Positions 1 to 5,108 of a stretch of 5,420 nucleotides of DNA are shown here, in pieces. The translations under genes were made by a program, and so were the position numbers. The DNA is from Deltaproteobacteria bacterium (GTDB lineage: Bacteria > Myxococcota_A > Polyangia > Palsa-1104 > JAEUJZ01): contig JAGNNG010000092.1 of NCBI GenBank assembly GCA_017990795.1, positions 1-5,420 of the forward strand, written 5' to 3'. The notes beneath the pieces were generated by a model. That model searched no databases, was not told the origin of the DNA, and saw only the letters and a program-made list of their open reading frames with translations. Each line of letters begins with the position of its first letter. The first letter of the stretch is position 1.

Positions 1-538
1 CGACCTGCGTATACGCGCCGTCATACCTCGTCACTGTCTGGCCATCGGCCACTGCCAGCTGACCGTCTAGCGCAAACACTGCTCCCTGCTGACCCATTGG
101 CGCTAGCTCGCGCACCGGCACGCCGACCAGGCCGTAGCGATCCGAGATGTCCTCCATCACGCTGCGATTTTTTAGGCGTCGCAAGCTGCCCTTGTCATCG
201 ATGGCCACCGCCCAGCTACCCGAAAGATCCGCGGCAGGCAGCACTGACACTGCGCCCCAGCTCTTCACGCGCGCGTCGAGCGCTAGCTGCACGCCGCTGG
301 TCAGCACCACTGCGCCGCTCCCCGAGAGCACCAGCGTGTCATCGTAGATCTCGGTCACGCCACTAATCGGTCCGAAGTCGACGTTCTTGCTGTTCCAGGT
401 CAGCTCGCTCAGCTTGAAGCTGTCACCAGCGGGCAGCTGCACCTCCCCGCAGCCGGTCGCCAGCGCCAGCGCCAGCGCAGACGCCTGCCAGAGCCCGCGA
501 AAAAACTTCTGTGTCGGTGCGCGCAGGACGCGGTGCAT
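1..538 (-). CDS. Lipoprotein of unknown function, possible beta-propeller (N-terminal part, runs off left edge)
   Basis: I translated this frame directly; it stays open for 179 codons to the window edge. The N-terminus has basic residues (R3, R6, K11, R14), then a hydrophobic Ala/Leu stretch ending in a lipobox-like LATGC with Cys30. It is therefore predicted to be a lipidated envelope protein; the residue after Cys is Gly, so there is no Asp retention signal. The mature part has repeated short beta-strand-like segments with similar spacing (around residues 61-81, 107-121 and 152-175: alternating hydrophobics, then DD, DG or DKG turns). This resembles blades of a beta-propeller, but that is inference. 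The ATG at 538 is chosen because GGGAG sits 5 bases upstream; an in-frame ATG at 550 lacks such a site. An intrinsic terminator separates it from the operon upstream, so it is probably its own transcription unit. No family recognised. Confidence 0.75.
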   Translation of the reverse strand, partial: MHRVLRAPTQKFFRGLWQASALALALATGCGEVQLPAGDSFKLSELTWNSKNVDFGPISGVTEIYDDTLVLSGSGAVVLTSGVQLALDARVKSWGAVSVLPAADLSGSWAVAIDDKGSLRRLKNRSVMEDISDRYGLVGVPVRELAPMGQQGAVFALDGQLAVADGQTVTRYDGAYTQV

Positions 539-543
539 CGTGA

Positions 544-548
544 CTCCC
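544..548 (-). promoter_or_regulatory. Ribosome binding site deciding the start at 538
   Basis: GGGAG on the minus strand lies 5 bases before the ATG at 538. The in-frame ATG at 550 overlaps this site and has no purine-rich sequence of its own, so 538 is the better start. Confidence 0.6.
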
Positions 549-559
549 ATTTGTGGTGC

Positions 560-588
560 GTAAGAAAAAGTCGCGCTTGCCCGGTCAA
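560..588 (-). promoter_or_regulatory. Weak sigma-70-like promoter candidate inside the terminator region
   Basis: On the minus strand, TTGACC (five of six to the -35 consensus) is followed after 17 bases by TCTTAC, a poor -10 match. The -35 lies in the terminator loop and the -10 at the end of the T-tract. This would start transcription about 15 bases before the lipoprotein ATG at 538. The -10 is weak, so this is only the best candidate seen in a short intergenic gap. Confidence 0.2.
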
Positions 589-608
589 AAAGTGGTGGCA
601 AGCGCGAC
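562..608 (-). terminator. Intrinsic (rho-independent) terminator of the three-gene operon
   Basis: A perfect 12-bp GC-rich inverted repeat (GTCGCGCTTGCC at 570-581 with GGCAAGCGCGAC at 597-608) encloses a 15-base loop. Read on the minus strand, the stem is followed at once by TTTTTCTT (562-569), which is the canonical terminator layout. It starts about 35 bases after the stop codon of the DUF1501 gene. A second, weaker 6-bp stem (624-629 with 639-644) overlaps that stop codon. Confidence 0.9.
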
Positions 609-642
609 CCGAAAGAAGCAGCCAAGCGTGAAGCAGCGACGC

Positions 643-2013
643 TTACTTGAGCATGGCCGGAATGACTTCACCGTCGCGCAGATACTTGCGCGGGTCGCCA
701 CCAAAGGCGCTTACAAAAGTCGCCAAGATGTCGGGCGGACTTAGCGCGCGGCGGCCATCCGAGAAGTCGAGGGTCGGCATCGGCAGCAGCTGCTCGGGGT
801 CGCTCTGGCCGATTACAAAGTTGCCTTTGAAGCGCGGCGAGATGATAAGCGACGAGTTGTTCGGATAGTGATCGCGGCCAAGGCCGGTGTTGATCTGCGG
901 CGTTCTGCAGAAGTCACTAAACACCATGATGTGCGTGTGATCAGACAGCTTCTCTGCAGGCTTAGTCGGATGCGGCGTGACATCCAGGTAGTCCACCAGC
1001 GCAGAGATCATATTAAAGAGGCGCTGCTGGGTCAGAGGCTGCTGGCGATAGTTGGTAAAGTGGGTGTCAAAACTTCCAAACGAAAAGCTTACGCAGCGCA
1101 CGATGTTGCGCTTTAGCGCCTCGACGGCAAAGGCGGCGTTTACCACCGCGCCGTTGTCGCTGTACGTAAACAGCGGATAGGCGGCCTGCAGCTTGGATGG
1201 AGTAAAGACATCCAGCAGGTTTTGCTGGTTGATGCGGCGCAGTCCTTCAAACTGCAGCGCAAAGCCGTTCATGATGTCGGGCTCTGCAGACATGGCCGCC
1301 AGCGCCTTGGCTTCTTGGGTCAGTACAGCATTGACGGCATCGCGCTGGCCGACCGATTCATACTGGCCAGAGCGCACAAGGGAAGCGCCCACCGCGCCGA
1401 TGTTCGACACCGTAAGCGGCACGGCCCGGCGGTCTGGTCCCGGTACGTAATAGGAAGGAAAGTTTACCGACAGCGCAGGCAGCAGCTGGTTTAGACCCAA
1501 CAGGTCCGCCATCATCGTGTCGACGCTGGCTCCCGCTGCTTTGGTACCGGCCAGGTGTCGTCCGGTCGAAGAAAACGCGGTGCCATCCTGATGCGAGACG
1601 GTGTTCATGGCGATGCCATTACAGACCGTCATGCGCGAATAGTGCTTGAGCAAGTTGCCAATCGCAGGCCCAAAGACCAGCGGACTTGGACCGGGCGGAA
1701 TCACCATTTCAAACGAGGGGCCGTTGTACAAAAAGCCGCCATCCACCACTGCGGTGTCATCCACCCAGCGCGTGATGGGAGCCGGATCGATCGTTCCTTT
1801 GGCGCCACTGGTCGCAGGATCGATGATGCCGGTCTTGGTGTTGCGCGGGTCGAGGCCCAGGGTCACGTCCCAGGCTCCGTTCGCGTGAATAAAGATGAAG
1901 AACTCATCGGGTCCAACAAGAGGGTCCGCGAAGGCCGAAAACATGGGCACTGTCGCGGCAGCAGCAGCAGCGCTGGCGCCTCCGAGAACCTTGAGGAAGG
2001 TCCGTCTGTCCAT
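643..2013 (-). CDS. DUF1501 family protein, Tat-exported, alkaline phosphatase/sulfatase-like fold
   Basis: The 456-residue product begins MDRRTFLK, a twin-arginine motif, followed by a Gly/Ala-rich hydrophobic segment and a likely cleavage after AFA (about residue 29). It should fold in the cytoplasm, probably with its metal, and be exported by Tat. Motifs typical of DUF1501 are visible: a GAWD segment near residues 46-49, SHQDGTAF near 140-147, FDTH (Asp316, His318), SDFCRTP near 366-372, and GRDHYP (Asp381, His382). In this family the Asp and His residues are thought to be metal ligands of an alkaline-phosphatase-like fold; the substrate is unknown. The usual family text EFGRTP reads DFCRTP here. 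It is the last gene of the operon, 15 bases after the lipoprotein stop. The ATG at 2013 is preferred to the one at 2019, because GGAGG lies 8 bases before the former but only 2 before the latter. Confidence 0.92.
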   Translation of the reverse strand: MDRRTFLKVLGGASAAAAAATVPMFSAFADPLVGPDEFFIFIHANGAWDVTLGLDPRNTKTGIIDPATSGAKGTIDPAPITRWVDDTAVVDGGFLYNGPSFEMVIPPGPSPLVFGPAIGNLLKHYSRMTVCNGIAMNTVSHQDGTAFSSTGRHLAGTKAAGASVDTMMADLLGLNQLLPALSVNFPSYYVPGPDRRAVPLTVSNIGAVGASLVRSGQYESVGQRDAVNAVLTQEAKALAAMSAEPDIMNGFALQFEGLRRINQQNLLDVFTPSKLQAAYPLFTYSDNGAVVNAAFAVEALKRNIVRCVSFSFGSFDTHFTNYRQQPLTQQRLFNMISALVDYLDVTPHPTKPAEKLSDHTHIMVFSDFCRTPQINTGLGRDHYPNNSSLIISPRFKGNFVIGQSDPEQLLPMPTLDFSDGRRALSPPDILATFVSAFGGDPRKYLRDGEVIPAMLK

Positions 2014-2021
2014 CGTCATGG

Positions 2022-2026
2022 CCTCC
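2022..2026 (-). promoter_or_regulatory. Ribosome binding site deciding the DUF1501 start
   Basis: GGAGG on the minus strand sits 8 bases from the ATG at 2013 and only 2 bases from the in-frame ATG at 2019. Normal spacing favours 2013, giving MDRRTFLK rather than MTMDRRTFLK. It lies in the 15-base gap after the lipoprotein stop codon. Confidence 0.75.
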
Positions 2027-2028
2027 GC

Positions 2029-2712
2029 TTAGTAAAGGTGAAACTCAGGGTGTCGGACTAGCCCGTAACACATCGACGCCCAGCCCGCCTGATTGGCGGT
2101 AAACTTTGAAGCCTTGGGGTCTTTGGTATGCGCGCTGGTCACTTGGTTAAATAGATCAAAGTACGTATCGACACGATTGGTAGGCGCCAGCTTGACCGGA
2201 TAGCCCAGGAAGGTGCGGTGAAGCACATCAAAGGCCGCCGTAAATGCCGCCTTGTCCGTGGCATCCTTGGGTGGATCAAAGGCGTAGACCAGGCGCTTCT
2301 CCATCGCGACCGGAGTCACCACCGACCAGTCTTTGAGCAGCGCTTTGTCACACAGCGCGATTCCGAGGCGCTCAAAGCTGGCGACCATCAGAGCATTGGT
2401 CTGCGCGCCGCGCGGCAGATCGATTGCATAGTTTGGCAGTCCCATCGCTGCCAGATAGTTGCTCCACGAGTCAAACAGCCCGTCGCCACCCGCGGCCAGT
2501 GCGGTCTGCGCTTGCAGCGGCGTGAGGCCACCAAAGATGCGCAGATAGCTCCGCATATAGTTCTCTGCGGGCATCAGGCGCGGCGACTCTTTGTGCGTGG
2601 TGTCCTGTGCCAGTGAGTCATGTCCCGGAATGCTGGATAGGCTTACGTCTTTGCTACAAGCGCCCGTAGCCAGCAGCGTTCCTAAGAGCGAAAATAGAAT
2701 TTTACGCTGCAT
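2029..2712 (-). CDS. Small lipoprotein linking the CxxCH protein and the DUF1501 protein; function unknown
   Basis: The 227-residue product has a lipoprotein signal: MQRK, a Leu-rich hydrophobic stretch, then TGAC with Cys19. Thr at the -3 position of the lipobox is less usual than Leu. The mature protein is mostly helical in appearance. Visible landmarks are PAENYMRSYLRIFGGL (residues 48-63), Cys121 and Cys215, and a C-terminal segment ending CYGLVRHPEFHLY. That ending resembles the C-terminal tails of DUF1549/DUF1553 and DUF1800-type proteins, which often end in a helix followed by an (H/S)xEFxxY motif; this similarity is from memory and not verified. Its ATG follows the TAG of the upstream gene with no gap, and GAGGG (2720-2724) lies 7 bases upstream inside that gene, implying translational coupling. 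The likely role is a membrane-anchored partner of its two neighbours. Confidence 0.88.
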   Translation of the reverse strand: MQRKILFSLLGTLLATGACSKDVSLSSIPGHDSLAQDTTHKESPRLMPAENYMRSYLRIFGGLTPLQAQTALAAGGDGLFDSWSNYLAAMGLPNYAIDLPRGAQTNALMVASFERLGIALCDKALLKDWSVVTPVAMEKRLVYAFDPPKDATDKAAFTAAFDVLHRTFLGYPVKLAPTNRVDTYFDLFNQVTSAHTKDPKASKFTANQAGWASMCYGLVRHPEFHLY

Positions 2713-4740
2713 CTACTTGCCCTCGCTCCGCCAGACGGTGGAGTTCCAGTTGTTGGCCGACTTGTACGCTTTGGACTGCAAGAGCGCCTTGACCAGTGCG
2801 CGCATGCGGAAGCCGCTCTGCGTAAAGGTATCTGACAGCTGCTGCTTTAGCTCTGCATCTTCGGCGCGCAGGTCGCGACTTAGGAAGCTCTGCGCTACGT
2901 TCTGCACCGTGCAGGTACTAAACTCCGGCTGGCTGGCCAGATACTGCCCCAGACCTGCAGGCCCCGCTTCGGTGTGCTCTGGCGAAGAGTAGGCCCCACG
3001 CAGCATGCCCGCAGTCGTGGAAGAGAAAATCTTGTCATACCGAGTCGAGCACGCGCCCGACAAAGTAGGCGGCGTTCCCGTCAGCTTGCAGCTTGGATTC
3101 TGCGTCGGATAAAACTTGCTATCCAGCCACGACCAGTCGCCTTCCGCAGTGCGCGCAAAGTAGGCAGCCAGCGGCTCTAGCGTGTGGTGACAGACGGCGC
3201 AGCCACTGCGCTTGGTCAGATCGGGCTCTGCTGCGGCGGCCAACTGCAAACCAGGAGGCGCCACAAAGTCGCGACAAACAAAAGCGTTGTACACGGCATG
3301 CGCACGCGCGCGCTGCGTGGAGTACTTGATGTCAAACCAGGCCTGCGTCAGCACGCCCGCAGCATTCGGCCCACGATCCTCGACCGGCTGCCAGGTCATG
3401 ACATCAAAGGGAGGCAGCGTCTTTGGCAGGTTGCCAGCGTTAGGAAGCGGCGACTGCCCCAGGTCCGCATCGGTCAGGCTGGTGCGCGCAAACAGTCGAT
3501 AAAACTGCGACAGCGGGCCGTTTACCATCGTCCAGCGACCGGTCACCACTTCGCGGAAGTCGCGGTCTTCGGAAAACAGACGATTGAAAAACGCCACTGG
3601 CTCTTGGCTCATCCACAGGCTCTGCCAGTCGAACGCGTTGAAGTTTACAAGGTCGGTGGGGTCATCTACCCCCAGCAGCACATTCCGCGAAGACAGCAAG
3701 ATGCCGGCTGGAAAAGTGGTCGTAAACGTACCGGAAGGAACGCAGTTCTCAAGTCCGGTTCCGCAGCCGCAGGCCGAGGAGGCCGTCGCGCCGTAGCCAC
3801 TTAAGCAGGAAGCCATGACCGGCGTGCCGTCTGGATTTTTCTTCCCATCCACAGCGCCAGTTAGCGCCGCTTGCGCCTCTTCCTTACAGACTCGCACCGA
3901 CACGGCATCGGTGGTGTTGTCCGGCTCCCTTAGCAGAGAGTTTGCAGGCTGATAACCCGGAAAGCGCTGCGCCCAGGTCGCGTCGTAGCGCTGCGTGGGC
4001 GCGCCCGCTGCGTAGTCGGCATACAGCCACCAGGGCTTAACCACCGTGGTGTATTGATCAAGCGCCGCTTGCACCGCACTGGCGCGTGGTGGCGTCGCCG
4101 TCGTATCCCCAGCCATCGCCGGAAAGGGAGTCGGTCCCGTGTTGGAGCTGCCGTTATACCGGATGCCCAGCTCGTCGGCAGTCAGGCACATGTTGGCCTT
4201 GACTAGGTTGTCGTACTTTTCGTACTGCGCGCAGTTGAGCGTGACGTACAGCGGATCACGCGCCGGATCTTTAATCGCCGCGCAGCTCTTGTAGTTTGTA
4301 TCCATGGCCAGCGCGGCCTTGGTAGCGATGATGCGCGCGCGCACCTGGCTGGGCCGAAAGTACAGGCGCGTCAGCTTGCCATCGGGACCTCGGAAGGTGG
4401 TCATCGACAGACCGGCACGCGCAAAAGTACCGGGGCGGAAGTTGTTGATCTGCGGCCTTAGCAAGTCGCCGTAGATGCGGGTCAGGCGCTCTACGTAGTC
4501 ATCGCCTTGTAGGTGCGCATCGATCCAGGCATTGACATCAAAGTCCGCCTGCTCAAAAGCGGTTAGCTCTTCACGGGTGGGCACTCGACCTTGCAGGTCG
4601 ATGGACAGCGCACGGAAGTACTTATAGTCCTCCAGCTTCAAGTCTCGGGTGGGAGCCGCCGCGCCCGCGTCGCCGCCAAGCGCAAGGAGAGCCAGCCCCA
4701 TCGGGAGGAGCCGGCGAATTTGGAGCCTTCGATGTTTCAT
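2713..4740 (-). CDS. Exported CxxCH protein with DUF1549-like N-terminus and DUF1592/DUF1588/DUF1585-like core and C-terminus
   Basis: From the ATG at 4740 this is 675 residues with a Sec-type signal peptide (MKHRRLQIRR, hydrophobic core, cleavage near AGA at 25-27). Residues about 38-96 (YFRALSIDLQGRVPTREEL through RIYGDLLRP) resemble the DUF1549/PSCyt2 start. Residues 380-415 (EPVAFFNRLF, VNGPLSQFYR) resemble DUF1592. Residues 477-540 resemble DUF1588 and carry CAVCH (Cys514, Cys517, His518), a c-type haem-binding signature. Residues about 595-660 resemble DUF1585. A Cys-rich CGCG segment at 324-327 with Cys333 lies in a less conserved middle part. It is the first gene of the operon and is probably periplasmic or at the envelope. 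Reading frame extends upstream to a TTG at 4785, but that would put 15 non-signal residues in front of the signal peptide. No Shine-Dalgarno precedes 4740. Family boundaries are judged by eye. Confidence 0.85.
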   Translation of the reverse strand: MKHRRLQIRRLLPMGLALLALGGDAGAAAPTRDLKLEDYKYFRALSIDLQGRVPTREELTAFEQADFDVNAWIDAHLQGDDYVERLTRIYGDLLRPQINNFRPGTFARAGLSMTTFRGPDGKLTRLYFRPSQVRARIIATKAALAMDTNYKSCAAIKDPARDPLYVTLNCAQYEKYDNLVKANMCLTADELGIRYNGSSNTGPTPFPAMAGDTTATPPRASAVQAALDQYTTVVKPWWLYADYAAGAPTQRYDATWAQRFPGYQPANSLLREPDNTTDAVSVRVCKEEAQAALTGAVDGKKNPDGTPVMASCLSGYGATASSACGCGTGLENCVPSGTFTTTFPAGILLSSRNVLLGVDDPTDLVNFNAFDWQSLWMSQEPVAFFNRLFSEDRDFREVVTGRWTMVNGPLSQFYRLFARTSLTDADLGQSPLPNAGNLPKTLPPFDVMTWQPVEDRGPNAAGVLTQAWFDIKYSTQRARAHAVYNAFVCRDFVAPPGLQLAAAAEPDLTKRSGCAVCHHTLEPLAAYFARTAEGDWSWLDSKFYPTQNPSCKLTGTPPTLSGACSTRYDKIFSSTTAGMLRGAYSSPEHTEAGPAGLGQYLASQPEFSTCTVQNVAQSFLSRDLRAEDAELKQQLSDTFTQSGFRMRALVKALLQSKAYKSANNWNSTVWRSEGK
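2720..2724 (-). promoter_or_regulatory. Ribosome binding site inside the upstream gene
   Basis: GAGGG on the minus strand lies 7 bases before the ATG at 2712, within the last codons of the CxxCH gene. Together with the directly abutting TAG-ATG junction it supports translational coupling of the two genes. Confidence 0.6.
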
Positions 4741-4741
4741 T

Positions 4742-4759
4742 CTTGCAATTGTTAGCAAG
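4742..4759 (-). repeat. Short inverted repeat immediately before the operon start codon
   Basis: CTTGC (4755-4759 on the minus strand) pairs with GCAAG (4742-4746) around an 8-base spacer, ending one base before the ATG at 4740. It overlaps both promoter candidates, so it could be a small operator or simply chance. Confidence 0.3.
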
Positions 4760-4778
4760 GAACAAACCACCCTGTCCA
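4749..4778 (-). promoter_or_regulatory. Sigma-70-like promoter candidate for the three-gene operon
   Basis: On the minus strand TGGACA (4773-4778) and TAACAA (4749-4754) are separated by 18 bases. The predicted transcription start falls within about two bases of the ATG at 4740, which would give a leaderless mRNA and fits the absence of a Shine-Dalgarno sequence. It overlaps a sigma-54-like candidate; the two are alternatives. Confidence 0.3.
4754..4769 (-). promoter_or_regulatory. Sigma-54-like -24/-12 promoter candidate
   Basis: TGGTTTGTTCCTTGCT on the minus strand has the invariant GG and GC separated by exactly 10 bases and a full TTGCT -12 element. It matches 9 of the 12 defined positions of TGGCACGN4TTGCW; the CAC of the -24 element is replaced by TTT. 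The array of repeats 200-330 bases upstream would suit an activator acting at a distance. The transcription start would again fall at the ATG, which is unusual for sigma-54 promoters and lowers confidence. Confidence 0.3.
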
Positions 4779-4850
4779 CAGCCAAGCCGACGACGACATT
4801 TCAAGGCTCTACACCAGCTCGTAGGGACAGCGCACCCGCTTGCTTCCGAT

Positions 4851-4942
4851 GTCTGCAGACCACACAGTGAGGTCCCAATACCTCAGGGCGCCCTCGCTAT
4901 CGGAGAGAGCCGATGTTAGAACCAGCGGAAAGTAAGTCCGCT
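4851..4942. other. Cluster of five short inverted repeats in the operon leader region
   Basis: Five perfect inverted repeats follow one another: GTCTGCAGAC (4851-4860); TGAGGT with ACCTCA around CCCAAT (4868-4885); AGGGCGCCCT (4885-4894); ATCGG with CCGAT around six bases (4899-4914); and AGCGGA with TCCGCT around seven bases (4924-4942). The density is higher than expected by eye for non-coding DNA, suggesting a structured RNA or several protein sites. No known RNA family was recognised and the direction, if transcribed, is unclear. Confidence 0.4.
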
Positions 4943-4971
4943 ACAGACAGCCGCACACACGAAAAGCCGCG

Positions 4972-4989
4972 TTTAGGAATGTTCCTAAA
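4972..4989. repeat. Perfect 8-bp palindrome at the left end of the array
   Basis: TTTAGGAA and TTCCTAAA are separated by TG. The left arm is a regular array unit and the right arm is the same unit in inverted orientation, taking the place of the degenerate second repeat. Confidence 0.7.
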
Positions 4990-4996
4990 GCCCACT

Positions 4997-5013
4997 AGGA
5001 ATCCTCCAGGAGG
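4997..5013. repeat. Overlapping small palindromes inside the array
   Basis: AGGA-A-TCCT (4997-5005) and CCTCC-A-GGAGG (5003-5013) overlap. They arise where array units are read against inverted CCT cores, so they may be by-products of the repeat structure or alternative binding half-sites. Confidence 0.4.
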
Positions 5014-5066
5014 CGTTTAGGAATGATTTGGGAGTGTTACAGGAATGTTTCAGGAGTGTTTCAAAA

Positions 5067-5084
5067 TGTAACAGAAATGTTACA
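5067..5084. repeat. Perfect 7-bp inverted repeat at the right end of the array
   Basis: TGTAACA and TGTTACA flank GAAA. The two arms are also 11 bp apart, so they fit both the tandem phase and dyad symmetry. On the minus strand the repeat is followed by TTTT, 25 bases after the stop of the upstream gene, so it could act as a weak terminator; the stem has only two G-C pairs. Confidence 0.6.
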
Positions 5085-5108
5085 CACCGCAGCGCGGAAA
5101 TAGAGTAG

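Larger units (their letters stand above)
4970..5085. repeat. Array of about ten 11-bp tandem repeats, probable multi-site operator
   Basis: On the plus strand the core GGARTG or a close variant begins at 4976, 4998, 5009, 5020, 5031, 5042, 5053, 5063 and 5074. Every step is 11 bp, except one skipped or degenerate unit at 4987 and one 10-bp step at 5063. Unit consensus is TTYAGGARTGT; read on the minus strand it is ACAYTCCTRAA, with GTAAC, GTTAC or GAAAC cores in the units nearest 5085. The 12-mer CGTTTAGGAATG occurs at 4970 and again at 5014, exactly four units apart. The array is more AT-rich than the flanking genes, is not coding in any convincing frame, and lies 230-345 bases upstream of the operon start. 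An 11-bp phase places every unit on nearly the same face of the helix, as expected for a protein that binds cooperatively. Confidence 0.8.

Noticed and set aside
553..744. 63-residue basic plus-strand frame starting MVRKKKSRLPGQ
   Set aside because: Its Lys/Arg-rich start is the reverse reading of the terminator T-tract and stem, and it then runs antisense into the DUF1501 gene.
1954..1976. GCA/GCAGCA microsatellite-like run
   Set aside because: It encodes the Ala-rich hydrophobic part of the Tat signal peptide and is explained by that.
1555..2061. 168-residue plus-strand frame
   Set aside because: It is antisense to the DUF1501 gene, low in hydrophobic order and without recognisable motifs.
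3184..3804. 206-residue plus-strand frame
   Set aside because: It is antisense to the well-supported CxxCH protein and its Arg/Gln-rich composition is typical of a shadow frame in GC-rich DNA.
4741..4785. TTG start at 4785 giving a 690-residue CxxCH protein
   Set aside because: It adds 15 residues in front of a good basic signal-peptide start, has no Shine-Dalgarno, and would run through the promoter-like sequence. The ATG at 4740 is preferred, though not proven.
4801..4860. Minus-strand text GCAAGCGGG followed by GTCCC and GAGC, reminiscent of the 5' part of E. coli 6S RNA
   Set aside because: The match is short, the rest of the 6S secondary structure and its closing 3' arm are missing, and the spacing to other 6S-like words is wrong.
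4970..5085. CRISPR array or transposon end
   Set aside because: Units are 11 bp with no spacers, there is no transposase or cas gene, and no terminal inverted repeats with target duplications were seen.
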